Shown piece after piece: positions 49,411 to 57,878 of a stretch of 64,000 nt of DNA. The stretch comes from an uncultured Bacteroidota bacterium. Its GTDB lineage: Bacteria; Bacteroidota; Bacteroidia; Flavobacteriales; Flavobacteriaceae. The DNA lies in NCBI GenBank assembly GCA_902595555.1, contig CACJQM010000001.1, positions 332,001 through 396,000 of the forward strand. The letters are read 5' to 3'. How positions within the stretch are numbered: the first letter of the stretch is position 1; each line of letters starts with the position of its first letter. The position numbers and the translations under genes are program-made. The notes below the pieces were generated by a model. The model was not told the origin of the DNA, searched no databases, and was given only the letters and a program-made list of their open reading frames with translations.

Positions 49411-50672
49411 TGAAAAATATATCATTGCATTGGAAGATTTTAATTGGAATGGCTCTTGGTGTTCTCTTTGGTTTTATTATGAGCACGGTGAATGGTGGGG
49501 GAGTATTTATTTCAAATTGGATTAAACCATTTGGTACAATTTTTATTAATTCTTTAAAATTAATAGCAATCCCATTGATCCTTGCCTCCTTGATTAAAGG
49601 AGTCTCTGATTTAAAAGATATATCAAAGTTATCTTCAATGGGTACGATAACAATTACAACATATCTTACGACTACTGTAATCGCGGTTTCTGTTGGTTTA
49701 TTACTAGTTAATATTGTAAAGCCTGGTGATTCCATCACTGAAAAAACTCGAACTGAACTGATTGGACAGTATGATTCGGACGCTGAGAAAAAAAGAAATG
49801 CTGCTGCCGAAAGTAAAGAAGCTGGACCATTACAACCTCTAGTTGACTTGGTCCCATCTAATTTTGTTGCTGCTGCATCAGATAATAAAAACATGTTGCA
49901 AGTAATATTCTTTTCAATATTATTTGGAATTTCTATGATTTTAATTCCACCTAACAAAGCGAAACCAATTAAAGATTTTTTTGACTCTTTTAATGAAGTG
50001 GTTTTGAAAATAATTGATATAATAATGATGTTTGCACCATACGGTGTGTTTGGATTATTAGCAGCTTTAATTGTTGAAGCACCTAATGCAGACTTATTGA
50101 AAAGTCTTCTTATGTACTCTGTAACACTTTTATTAGGGCTTGTTTTAATGATTATTATATATCTACTCATTGTAAAATTATTAACTGGAAGAAACCCAAT
50201 CTCATTTTTAAAAGCAATCCTTCCAGCACAACTAGTGGCATTTTCTACCAGTTCTAGTGCTGCAACTCTCCCTGTAACGATGGATAGGGTACAAAACCAT
50301 TTAAACGTTGAAAAGGAAGTCTCTAGCTTTGTTCTTCCAATTGGAGCAACCATAAATATGGATGGAACTGCTGTATATCAAGCGGTAGCAGCTGTTTTTA
50401 TTGCTCAAACATTTGGTCTTGATTTAAGCTTTACAGCCCAATTAGGTATTATTTCTACTGCTACATTAGCATCTATAGGAGCTGCAGCTGTGCCTAGTGC
50501 AGGTATTATAGTTCTTGTAATTGTTTTAGCACAGGCAGGAATACCAGAGGCAGGATTAGCTTTAATATTTGCAGTAGATCGACCGCTGGATATGTGTAGA
50601 ACAGTTGTAAACATTACAGGTGATGCTACAGTCTCAACTATCGTATCTAAATTTCAAAAAAATCAAAGTTGA
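49410..50672 (+). CDS. Dicarboxylate/amino acid:cation symporter (DAACS family)
   Basis: Inner-membrane transporter related to GltP/GltT and DctA, using Na+ or H+ gradients to take up glutamate, aspartate or C4-dicarboxylates. It has 420 residues, about eight membrane segments and two re-entrant loops. The HP1 serine-rich motif is STSSSAATLP, and the TM7 motif is NMDGTA. The C-terminal ligand region reads DRPLDMCRTVVNITGD; the D...R combination favours acidic amino acids, but the substrate is not certain. It overlaps aroC by one base and ung by four (TTGA), so the three are probably co-transcribed. Confidence 0.92.
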   Translation: MKNISLHWKILIGMALGVLFGFIMSTVNGGGVFISNWIKPFGTIFINSLKLIAIPLILASLIKGVSDLKDISKLSSMGTITITTYLTTTVIAVSVGLLLVNIVKPGDSITEKTRTELIGQYDSDAEKKRNAAAESKEAGPLQPLVDLVPSNFVAAASDNKNMLQVIFFSILFGISMILIPPNKAKPIKDFFDSFNEVVLKIIDIIMMFAPYGVFGLLAALIVEAPNADLLKSLLMYSVTLLLGLVLMIIIYLLIVKLLTGRNPISFLKAILPAQLVAFSTSSSAATLPVTMDRVQNHLNVEKEVSSFVLPIGATINMDGTAVYQAVAAVFIAQTFGLDLSFTAQLGIISTATLASIGAAAVPSAGIIVLVIVLAQAGIPEAGLALIFAVDRPLDMCRTVVNITGDATVSTIVSKFQKNQS

Positions 50673-51337
50673 GTATAAGGATTTCTGAATCTTGGAAAAA
50701 AGTTTTAGAAAAAGAATTTCAGTCTGATTATTTCAATGATATTATTTCAAAAACTAGGGAGGAGTATTCAAAATTTATTTGCTATCCACCTGGAAGTAAA
50801 ATATTTCGAGCATTTGATGAATGTCCATTTGATAAACTCAAAGTAATTATAATAGGACAGGACCCTTATCATGGAGAAAAACAGGCTAATGGTCTTTGTT
50901 TTTCAGTTAGTCAAGAGATTGAAAACCCACCATCTCTAAATAACATATTTAAAGAGCTAAAAGAAAACTATCCAGCTGGTGAAAGAACAAATAGTGATTT
51001 ATCAGATTGGTCAAGACAAGGAGTACTTCTTTTAAATTCTATACTTTCCGTCAGAAGAAAATTTCCGGGTTCACATAGACATGTGGGATGGGAAACATTC
51101 ACTGATAATGTAATTAAAATTATTTCTAAAGAAAAAAGTAATCTTGTATTCATGCTATGGGGAAATTATGCGAAAAACAAAGAAAAATTTATTCATGACA
51201 ATAACCATTTAATACTGAAAAGTGGACACCCATCACCATTGAGCGCAAATAAAGGTTATTGGTTTGGAAACAAACACTTTTTAAAATGCAATGAATTCTT
51301 GACTAACAGAAATATCGAAGATGTAAAATGGTTATAA
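50669..51337 (+). CDS. ung: Uracil-DNA glycosylase, family 1
   Basis: Removes uracil from DNA as the first step of base excision repair. It has 222 residues. The water-activating loop is GQDPYHG, the uracil-binding region is NGLCFSV, and the DNA-intercalation loop is HPSPLS. The start is TTG at 50669-50671, overlapping the symporter stop as TTGA; there is no ATG that keeps the N-terminal ISESWK helix. Confidence 0.96.
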   Translation: MSIRISESWKKVLEKEFQSDYFNDIISKTREEYSKFICYPPGSKIFRAFDECPFDKLKVIIIGQDPYHGEKQANGLCFSVSQEIENPPSLNNIFKELKENYPAGERTNSDLSDWSRQGVLLLNSILSVRRKFPGSHRHVGWETFTDNVIKIISKEKSNLVFMLWGNYAKNKEKFIHDNNHLILKSGHPSPLSANKGYWFGNKHFLKCNEFLTNRNIEDVKWL

Positions 51338-51342
51338 TTTTG
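51335..51342 (+). promoter_or_regulatory. Candidate -7 box of ybjQ, overlapping the ung stop codon
   Basis: An exact TAnnTTTG match (TAATTTTG) beginning on the ung TAA and 12 bases before the ATG at 51355. Confidence 0.35.
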
Positions 51343-51354
51343 TAAATTTATATT

Positions 51355-51672
51355 ATGATATTATCTACTTGTGAATACATCCCAAATAAAAAAATAAGCG
51401 AGAACCTTGGCATAGCTAGAGGATCAACTGTTAGAGCCAGAAATGCTCTTAGAGATTTGATGGCTGGATTAAAAAGTGTAGTAGGAGGTGAGATTGAAGA
51501 ATACACGAAACTACAAGCTTATGCTAGAGAACAAGCTGTTGAAAGAATGATTGAAGATGCTAAAATCTTAGGTGCTGATGCAGTTATTAATGTAAGAATG
51601 ACAACTTCTGTTGTTATGCAAGGTGCTTGTGAAATTTTAGCTTACGGTACTGCAGTAAAAATTTCTGACTAA
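51355..51672 (+). CDS. YbjQ/heavy-metal-binding-domain family protein (DUF74)
   Basis: Small pentamer-forming family protein of unknown function with 105 residues. The family hallmarks are visible: GIARGSTVRARN near the N-terminus and ILGADAVINVRMTTS...EILAYGTAVKI at the C-terminus. The name heavy-metal-binding comes from weak resemblance; I see no metal motif. It is the first gene of a small group with two membrane proteins. Confidence 0.88.
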   Translation: MILSTCEYIPNKKISENLGIARGSTVRARNALRDLMAGLKSVVGGEIEEYTKLQAYAREQAVERMIEDAKILGADAVINVRMTTSVVMQGACEILAYGTAVKISD

Positions 51673-51673
51673 T

Positions 51674-51790
51674 ATGTGGGGTGCAATTGTAATAATTCCA
51701 ATACTTATTGCTGTTTGCGCAGTGATTTATGTGCTATTTAACAGGTTAGACAAATACGACAAAGAAAAATTCAATAAAAGAAGCAACTAA
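51674..51790 (+). CDS. 38-residue single-span membrane protein
   Basis: A short ORF one base after the ybjQ stop and two bases before the next gene. The peptide starts MWGAIVIIPILIAVCAVIYV, one clean membrane helix (about 4-22), followed by a charged tail with K, D and R residues. Its placement, spacing and hydrophobic-then-charged pattern make it a credible gene. I do not recognise a family; the length and layout recall small oxidase or transporter accessory subunits, but nothing confirms that. Confidence 0.6.
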   Translation: MWGAIVIIPILIAVCAVIYVLFNRLDKYDKEKFNKRSN

Positions 51791-51792
51791 AC

Positions 51793-52326
51793 ATGAAAAG
51801 ATTTTTTACGTTCAACGGAACAATTAGTGGATCAACATTTATACTACGAAGTTTATTTACCATAGTCTTATCGATACCGTTTATAGTAATTGTATTTGCA
51901 ATGCTAGGTACAATTGTCTTTAGCTATATGGACATCGATCTTGCTGCTACAGAGGGAATGAGCATGGCAGAGTCAAATGCAATAGGAGAAGATGCTGGTC
52001 TTAAAATTGCAGAAGAAATGATGGAAATTGGACCAATGGCTTGGTTTTCTCAAAATATCTCAGCGTTTTGGATTATTGCTACTATTCTTTCATTAGTTCC
52101 TGTAATGTGGTTTGCGTTAGCAACATATTACAAAAGAGTTTCTGCACTTTTTTATTCAAATAGAGTAAAAGCATTTATTGCGTTTTTTATCGCTGAACTT
52201 ACTTTAGATATTGTTGGGCTTTCCTCTGGAAATGACACAGTCTACTGGATTTGTGCATTAATAGGATTAGGAATATTTGGATACCTTTTATTTACTGATT
52301 CACCAATTGGAGAGCATGATGGCTAG
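51793..52326 (+). CDS. Multi-span membrane protein, DUF805-like
   Basis: A 177-residue protein with about four membrane segments (roughly 15-45, 90-112, 125-145 and 148-168) and an acidic, Met-rich loop in between (about 50-80). The N-terminus FFTFNGTISGSTFILR and the inner block ATYYKRVSALF resemble the DUF805 family of small membrane proteins, but the match is loose. The function is unknown. Its stop codon TAG shares the palindrome CTAG with the stop of the convergent SUI1 gene. Confidence 0.65.
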   Translation: MKRFFTFNGTISGSTFILRSLFTIVLSIPFIVIVFAMLGTIVFSYMDIDLAATEGMSMAESNAIGEDAGLKIAEEMMEIGPMAWFSQNISAFWIIATILSLVPVMWFALATYYKRVSALFYSNRVKAFIAFFIAELTLDIVGLSSGNDTVYWICALIGLGIFGYLLFTDSPIGEHDG

Positions 52327-52658
52327 CCACCAATTCTTTTTACTAAGTGTCCTTGTGATTCTAGGATTGATATGATTTTATCTCTCTTATCTCCCTGAAA
52401 ATAGATCTCATTGTTTTTAATACTTCCTCCTATACCTAGCTTATTTTTTATTGGTTTAGCAAGGTTTTTTAAATCTTCTTTTTTTAATCCTGAAAAGCCT
52501 TTTAAAATTATTACTGGTGTGCCTGCTCTGCCTTTTACAGAGTAATGTGCCTCTAGTGTTTGTTTTTTAATATTAGACTTTGACTTAATTATATCTTCAG
52601 ACTTATAGTCTTTTGGGATGAGTGACTTTAAATCCTCAAGGGAGGTTAATTTTTTCAT
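52323..52658 (-). CDS. SUI1/eIF1-like translation initiation factor (YciH family)
   Basis: A 111-residue protein with the SUI1 fold in its last 80 residues: KGRAGTPVIILKGFSG, LAKPIKNKLGIGGSIKNNEI and GDKRDKIISILESQGH are the family blocks. Bacterial YciH proteins are thought to influence start-site selection; their role is poorly understood. It directly follows the oxygenase gene with no spacer and is the last gene of a five-gene leftward cluster. Confidence 0.92.
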   Translation of the reverse strand: MKKLTSLEDLKSLIPKDYKSEDIIKSKSNIKKQTLEAHYSVKGRAGTPVIILKGFSGLKKEDLKNLAKPIKNKLGIGGSIKNNEIYFQGDKRDKIISILESQGHLVKRIGG

Positions 52659-53603
52659 TTATAAAACACCTATGTCTTTTAGTCTTTGAATTAAGAAGTC
52701 GTGAGCAGTAATATCATCGTACTTCTTAGGATTTTCATCATCAATACATGAGTCTAATACATTCAGTTTCATAGTTCCAACTGGATGAAGAAAGAAAGGA
52801 ATAGAATATCTTGACTTTTTCCATAATTCCTTTGGGGGATTAATAACCTTATGAATAGTAGATTTTAATTTATTGTTGGTATATCTTGAAAGCATATCTC
52901 CAACATTAATAACTATTTCATCCTTTTCAGCTATTGCATCGATCCACTCACCATCATTAGTTAAAACTTGTAATCCTCGTCCATGAGCACCCATTAATAG
53001 AGTAATAAGGTTAATATCACCGTGAGCAGCAGCTCTTTCAGCTCCTATAGGTTTTGTTTTAATAGGAGGGTAGTGGATAGGTCTTAAAATACTATTTCCC
53101 TTTTGAACGAATTTATCAAAATGATCTTCTTCAAGATCTAAAAACAAAGAAATAGCTCTCAAAACATAAATAGCTGTTTTTTCTAATGATTGGTAAACAG
53201 TTTTACCAATTTCATTAAATTCAGGTACTTCATCTACAATAAGATTTTTAGGATATCCAAGCTTAGAGTATTCAGAATCATGTAGATATTGGCCAAAATG
53301 CCAAAATTCTTTTAAATCTCCATGTTTCTTTCCTTTGGCATGTTCTTTACCAAATGAAGTGTATCCCCTTTGACCAGCAAAGCCATCAAGCTCATATTTA
53401 CACTTTATCTCCTCTGGAAGATCAAAAAATACTTTAATGTATTTATATATATTTTCTATATCTGAATCTTTTAAAAAATGCCCTTTTAAGGCTACAAATC
53501 CGATATCTTGATAAGCTTTACCTAATTTATTTACAAATTCCTGCTTAAGTGACTGATCATCTGAAAGAAAATTATTTAAATCAACAGATGGTATATTAGG
53601 CAT
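52659..53603 (-). CDS. Isopenicillin N synthase-like Fe(II)/2-oxoglutarate oxygenase
   Basis: A non-haem iron oxygenase with 314 residues. The N-terminal DIOX_N region (IPSVDLNNFLSDD) precedes the jelly-roll core with iron ligands H and D in AAHGDINLITLL and H in STIHKVINP; the oxoglutarate-binding arginine lies in KSRYSIPFF. The N-terminal part carries VALKGH and GFAGQRGYTSFGKEHAKG. The substrate is unknown; such genes are frequent in Bacteroidota and do not imply beta-lactam synthesis. It sits 2 bases after ald. Confidence 0.85.
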   Translation of the reverse strand: MPNIPSVDLNNFLSDDQSLKQEFVNKLGKAYQDIGFVALKGHFLKDSDIENIYKYIKVFFDLPEEIKCKYELDGFAGQRGYTSFGKEHAKGKKHGDLKEFWHFGQYLHDSEYSKLGYPKNLIVDEVPEFNEIGKTVYQSLEKTAIYVLRAISLFLDLEEDHFDKFVQKGNSILRPIHYPPIKTKPIGAERAAAHGDINLITLLMGAHGRGLQVLTNDGEWIDAIAEKDEIVINVGDMLSRYTNNKLKSTIHKVINPPKELWKKSRYSIPFFLHPVGTMKLNVLDSCIDDENPKKYDDITAHDFLIQRLKDIGVL

Positions 53604-53605
53604 TA

Positions 53606-54712
53606 TTATATGTTTAGTTCAGTGTAGTTAAGATCAAATGCGTCTGCAACAGCCTTGTACACAATATCACCATTAATAATATTGAGACCCTTCTTTAATG
53701 GTTCATTTTCATTACACGCTTTTTTCCATCCCTTGTTAGCTATTTCAATTGCATAAGAAATTGTTGCATTGGTTAATGCCTCAGTAGATGTCATAGGAAC
53801 AGCACCTGGCATATTTGCTACAGAATAATGCAAAACATCATCAATAATATAAGTAGGGGAGCTGTGAGTAGTTGGTTTTGTAGTTTCAAAGCAACCTCCT
53901 TGATCGACTGCAACATCAACTAAAACAGTACCCTTTTTCAAATCCTTAAGCATGTCCTTGGTGATTAGATTAGGTGCTTTAGCTCCAGCTATAAGAACTG
54001 CTCCAATTACTAGATGAGCATTTTGAATTTCTTGTTTAATATTATATTGATTTGAAAACTTAGTTTTAACGTTTTTAGGCATTATATCATCAAGTTCTCT
54101 GAGTCTATCAAGACTTATATCTAAAATAGTGACATCAGCTCCTAAACCGGCTAACATTTTAGCTGATTGAGTTCCTACTACACCTCCGCCAAGAACAACA
54201 GCTTTAGCAGGGCTTACTCCGGGCACTCCTCCTAATAAGATACCACAACCTTTTTGATGTTTTTCGAGAAATTTAGCTCCCTGTTGAGCTGCCATTCTTC
54301 CAGCAACTTCAGACATTGGAGTTAAAAGTGGGAGAGACCTATCAGAGTTTTCAACTGTTTCGTAAGCAATACAAACTGATTTACTATCAATCATTGCTTT
54401 TGTTAGCTCTAATGAGGAAGCAAAATGAAAATAAGTATATATGATTTGACCTTCTTTTATTAAGGAATACTCTTTTTTTAAGGGCTCTTTTACCTTAATT
54501 ATCATTTCAGAAATATCATATACTTCTTCAATTGTTTTAAGAAGGTTAGCACCTACATTTGAATAATCTTCATCTGAGTGTCCACTTCCTTGACCTGCAG
54601 AATTTTGAACATAAACATCATGTCCATTTTGAATTAGAGTTTGAACACCTGAGGGAGTCATACCAACTCTGTGTTCACTTTCTTTAATTTCTTTAGGAAT
54701 TCCTATAATCAT
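53606..54712 (-). CDS. ald: Alanine dehydrogenase
   Basis: NAD-dependent enzyme that interconverts alanine with pyruvate and ammonia. It has 368 residues. The N-terminal IGIPKEIKESEHRVGMTPSG, the NAD-binding VVLGGGVVGTQSAKML and the LVDVAVDQGGCFETT block are complete. The usual role is nitrogen assimilation or use of alanine as carbon source. It stands in a leftward cluster behind the amidohydrolase gene (16 bases). Confidence 0.95.
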   Translation of the reverse strand: MIIGIPKEIKESEHRVGMTPSGVQTLIQNGHDVYVQNSAGQGSGHSDEDYSNVGANLLKTIEEVYDISEMIIKVKEPLKKEYSLIKEGQIIYTYFHFASSLELTKAMIDSKSVCIAYETVENSDRSLPLLTPMSEVAGRMAAQQGAKFLEKHQKGCGILLGGVPGVSPAKAVVLGGGVVGTQSAKMLAGLGADVTILDISLDRLRELDDIMPKNVKTKFSNQYNIKQEIQNAHLVIGAVLIAGAKAPNLITKDMLKDLKKGTVLVDVAVDQGGCFETTKPTTHSSPTYIIDDVLHYSVANMPGAVPMTSTEALTNATISYAIEIANKGWKKACNENEPLKKGLNIINGDIVYKAVADAFDLNYTELNI

Positions 54713-54728
54713 GGGCTAAAAATAAAAC

Positions 54729-55898
54729 TTATTTGAAAAGATTTGGGTTAATATTAGGAAAAATTTTAAGTGCATTTTGATAATAAACTTTTTTTAATAT
54801 TTCATCAGGAAGATTCAGACCATATAGTCTCCAGAGACCATGTCTTTTTCTATAATATTCAATATACTCATCATCTGTTTCTAGAACTTGAAAATATATG
54901 TAATATTCATCCATTTTATATATATCCTTACCAAAAAGAATTCTATCCTGATAATCCTCAAAAAATCTTCTTGCAGTAGTAGGTTGTCTGCCAAGCTCAT
55001 TTATTACAGCTCCAAATTCTACATATACATTAGTCAATTCAGAAAGTTGTTTGGAAAGTCTTCCTAAATCATTTCCATACCAACCAAAATGAGCATTTAT
55101 AAATGTTGTTTTTGGATGTTTTTTAAATAACTGTTCCTGTTCATACATGACTTGGTCAAAAGTGGGATATTTATCACTAGGTCTAAAACTTCTAGGCTTT
55201 TCTCTTGCATGTAACCATCTTTCATTGAATTTATCAACTGGATCAAAAAAAGCTTTCGGTTCACCTGAATGAATTAATACAGGTATATTAAATTTAGCGC
55301 AAGTTTCCCATATGTGAGATAATCTATCATCATCAACAGGAACACGAATATTTCTAGAATCTCTTAAGGTTAATCCAAGATTTTTATAAATTTTTAATCC
55401 TATAACACCTTGATTTACAGCATTTTCTATCTGATTTATATTGTTTTTTTCAAAATCAGGTTTATCAATTTTTGCCAGATCTAAGTTTAGAAAAACTCCA
55501 AAACGATCAGGATAATTTTCATTTACGTTCTCTAATGACTTGGTTAAATTTAAATCCATCAATTCCTGTTTTCCAGAGAAAGCTCCAAATCCAGAACCAC
55601 TCAAATTAATTAAATAAGCCATATTCAAACTATCCATTTCGGTTACAAGTTTTGAAAGATCTTTTACTGGCATATCCCAATGATGACTATGAACATCTAC
55701 AAAAGGAAATTTTGATTTATATGTAGGATTCTCAGGAACTACTAAAGTGGAAACAGGGGAGTACTCTCCAATATCCATGACATTACTTTTCTTATTTATG
55801 CCATCGATAATTAGGTAGGAAATCCCAGATAAAATTAAAACAGTAATAAATATGCCTAAAATGTAGGAAAGGGTCTTTAAAAAGCCTTTAAAAGTCAT
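54729..55898 (-). CDS. Membrane-anchored amidohydrolase-family (TIM-barrel) protein
   Basis: An Amidohydrolase_2-type metal-dependent hydrolase or decarboxylase with 389 residues. One N-terminal membrane helix (about 10-33) is followed by a barrel with the HxH metal motif in VDVHSHHWD, HSGEPKAFFD, NAHFGWYG and an acidic block ILFGKDIYKMDEYY. The helix suggests that the domain faces the periplasm. The substrate is unknown. It sits one base behind the DUF2911 gene. Confidence 0.8.
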   Translation of the reverse strand: MTFKGFLKTLSYILGIFITVLILSGISYLIIDGINKKSNVMDIGEYSPVSTLVVPENPTYKSKFPFVDVHSHHWDMPVKDLSKLVTEMDSLNMAYLINLSGSGFGAFSGKQELMDLNLTKSLENVNENYPDRFGVFLNLDLAKIDKPDFEKNNINQIENAVNQGVIGLKIYKNLGLTLRDSRNIRVPVDDDRLSHIWETCAKFNIPVLIHSGEPKAFFDPVDKFNERWLHAREKPRSFRPSDKYPTFDQVMYEQEQLFKKHPKTTFINAHFGWYGNDLGRLSKQLSELTNVYVEFGAVINELGRQPTTARRFFEDYQDRILFGKDIYKMDEYYIYFQVLETDDEYIEYYRKRHGLWRLYGLNLPDEILKKVYYQNALKIFPNINPNLFK

Positions 55899-55899
55899 T

Positions 55900-56430
55900 T
55901 TATTTGAAAGGAATCATAACCTTAGTTAAATCCCATTTTAATGATATGTAGTTAAAAATTGAATCATTTTCAAATTCAATTGTAAATTGCTCAATCTCAT
56001 TCAAAAGTTTTACAACAGGAACTTTAACAGAGAGGATATCATCAGATTCATTTGGTCTTGAAACTCCGAAATATTTAACATTACTATTAAAAAAGACTTC
56101 CCATTCATTTTCACCAGGAATTGTATAGATTGAATATTTTCCAGGGAATAATGTGTTACCATCGATTGATAAATCTCTATTATTTTCTATGTATGTATGT
56201 CTATTAGCTCCGGTTCTCCAATAATTATCATATGGAACTAAAGCTTCATCAGATTCATTTCCAAAGATTAATCTATCATTTTTAAAAGGACGACTATATG
56301 TAATAGAGACATCAGAATCATCTGAACTAACAGTTTCTAATGGACTGACAGGGTTATTAATCACATATGCTGCATATGTTACAAATACAGCTAGAATTGT
56401 TAGTAGGGTATATAAGATCTTTTTTTTCAT
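55900..56430 (-). CDS. DUF2911 protein with N-terminal membrane anchor
   Basis: A 176-residue exported or anchored protein. Residues 5-24 are a hydrophobic helix (signal anchor) followed by the DUF2911 domain: SRPFKNDRLIFG, PYDNYWRTGANRHT, GNTLFPGKYSIYTIPG and EWEVFFN are the conserved blocks. The family is widespread in Bacteroidota and has no known function. It is the first gene of the DUF2911-amidohydrolase-ald-oxygenase-SUI1 cluster. Confidence 0.85.
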   Translation of the reverse strand: MKKKILYTLLTILAVFVTYAAYVINNPVSPLETVSSDDSDVSITYSRPFKNDRLIFGNESDEALVPYDNYWRTGANRHTYIENNRDLSIDGNTLFPGKYSIYTIPGENEWEVFFNSNVKYFGVSRPNESDDILSVKVPVVKLLNEIEQFTIEFENDSIFNYISLKWDLTKVMIPFK

Positions 56431-56463
56431 CTATAATTTAACATAATATATATTATGGTTCAT

Positions 56464-56907
56464 TTACTGTTTAATGATTTTTACAGCATTCATACCTTTT
56501 TCTCCGCGAATTAATTCAAATTCTACTTTATCACCAATAGCTAATGTATCAGGGCATTCACTGAAATGAAAGAAATATGAATCTTGATTCAGAGGGTTTT
56601 TTATAAAACCAAAACCTTTTTCATCGTCATAGAAAGTTACTTTTCCGTTAACACGAGTATCAACATCGTCTTTCTTTGTAGGACTAATTATAATTGATTC
56701 AAGGCTTATTTGTTCTTTTTCTTCCGGATCTGGAGGCGTATCAGTAAAATTTCCATTAAAATCAACATATACGAACTCATCCTGTTTGTACTCTCCACGT
56801 GCTTTAGCTTCACGACGAGCTGCCATTTTTTTCCTTTTTTCTTCTCTTTTTTTTGCTTTATTCTTTTCTCTTTCGAGTTTATTGAATGTTTGTTGTGATT
56901 TTGCCAA
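56464..56907 (-). CDS. Cold-shock domain protein with a basic N-terminal extension
   Basis: An RNA/DNA-binding protein with 147 residues. The first 37 residues are very rich in Lys, Arg and Glu (NKAKKREEKRKKMAARREAK), a likely charged helix. A linker follows, then a cold-shock domain (about 87-147) with GKVTFYDDEKGFGFI (RNP1) and DSYFFHFSEC (RNP2). The start is TTG at 56905-56907, giving MAKSQQTFNK, the N-terminus I recall from flavobacterial relatives. It stands alone behind the terminator of the lipid A operon. A TATATTTA box (left strand, 56922-56929) lies 14 bases upstream. Confidence 0.88.
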   Translation of the reverse strand: MAKSQQTFNKLEREKNKAKKREEKRKKMAARREAKARGEYKQDEFVYVDFNGNFTDTPPDPEEKEQISLESIIISPTKKDDVDTRVNGKVTFYDDEKGFGFIKNPLNQDSYFFHFSECPDTLAIGDKVEFELIRGEKGMNAVKIIKQ

Positions 56908-56993
56908 TTATAATTTTTTTGTAAATATATGAAAATATACTCAGTTATCTTGAGGAGATAAAACACACATTCGAATTTGATAATTTATTGAAT

Positions 56994-57023
56994 AAAAAAA
57001 CCCGTTATAAAAACGGGTTTTTA
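56994..57023 (-). terminator. Intrinsic terminator of the lpxD-to-prohibitin operon
   Basis: A hairpin of CCCGTT/AACGGG (57001-57006 and 57012-57017) is followed on the left strand by a seven-base T-run. It lies 20 bases past the stop of the SPFH gene and separates the long lipid A operon from the cold-shock gene. Confidence 0.85.
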
Positions 57024-57043
57024 TTAAATGTAATTAAAATAAT

Positions 57044-57862
57044 CTATTGGTTTCCAAGAATTATTGGCAATCCATCAGATCCTGATCCAATAATAACTGT
57101 CTTAGTATTTGGAGATTCAGATAATTTCAATGTTGCTTCAATCCCTTTATCTTTCAAAATATTTGCAGTTAAAGAGCTATTTAATATTCTGTTCGCATTT
57201 GCTTTACCTTCGGCATCAATTCTTAGTTTTTCAGCTTCCTGTCTAGCCTTTTCTAACCTAAAGACATATTCTAAAGCCTCTTGCTCCTGAGTAAGTTTTC
57301 TTTCGATTGCGGCTTTAATATTTGGTGGCAGAGTAACATCCCTTACCAAAACAGAATTAATTTGAACATGTTGATTTTCAACATCATCAACGAGTTGTTC
57401 AAAAATTTCATTTTGAATTGCATCTCTTTTCGTTGAATATAACTGCTCAGGTGTATATTGACCTACAACACTTCGAGCTACAGCTCTTAATGATGGAATA
57501 ATTACGACATTTAAATAGTTAGATCCTTTCGTTTGATGTAATAATCCTAACTCTGCAATTTTAGGTTGATATAATACAGAAATATCTAATGAAATATCTA
57601 GACCATTTGAGGATAAAACTTGCATTTTACTTTCAAAAACCTCCTGTTGCTTAACATTGTATATATAAACTTTGTTCCATGGCATTACAATATTTAAACC
57701 TTCACCTAGAGGTGGTTCATCAGTAACAACACCATTTCCAAACGTTTTAAACAACACTCCTGCCTCACCATATCCAATGTTAACAAATGTTTTAACTGCG
57801 AAGACAAAGAGCACTAAAGCTCCAATAAGTGCTGGTAATCCAATTTTTGAGTATTTTTCCAT
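57044..57862 (-). CDS. Prohibitin/SPFH-domain membrane protein
   Basis: A membrane-anchored Band 7/SPFH protein with 272 residues. One N-terminal helix (about 8-28) is followed by an SPFH domain (about 30-200) with GEAGVLFKTFG and PPLGEGLNIVMPW, then a coiled coil rich in E/A/K/R (about 195-225). Such proteins form rings or cages in the membrane and help control proteases. It is the last gene of the lipid A-sucD-fabG operon, 16 bases after fabG. Confidence 0.9.
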   Translation of the reverse strand: MEKYSKIGLPALIGALVLFVFAVKTFVNIGYGEAGVLFKTFGNGVVTDEPPLGEGLNIVMPWNKVYIYNVKQQEVFESKMQVLSSNGLDISLDISVLYQPKIAELGLLHQTKGSNYLNVVIIPSLRAVARSVVGQYTPEQLYSTKRDAIQNEIFEQLVDDVENQHVQINSVLVRDVTLPPNIKAAIERKLTQEQEALEYVFRLEKARQEAEKLRIDAEGKANANRILNSSLTANILKDKGIEATLKLSESPNTKTVIIGSGSDGLPIILGNQ

Positions 57863-57878
57863 ATATATTTATAATTAT

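Noticed and set aside
49391-50353. A 320-codon open frame antisense to the symporter gene
   Set aside because: It mirrors the DAACS coding sequence, has no recognisable motifs and an improbable composition; the sense strand has clear family motifs and overlapping neighbours.
52659-53603. Isopenicillin N synthase similarity as a sign of antibiotic synthesis
   Set aside because: Only the general oxygenase fold and iron/2OG residues are shared; there is no NRPS or beta-lactam gene in the window.
56945-56961. A small hairpin (TTATCT...AGATAA) upstream of the cold-shock gene, as a possible thermosensor
   Set aside because: The stem is only six AT-rich pairs and lies upstream of the likely promoter box, so it is probably not in the message.
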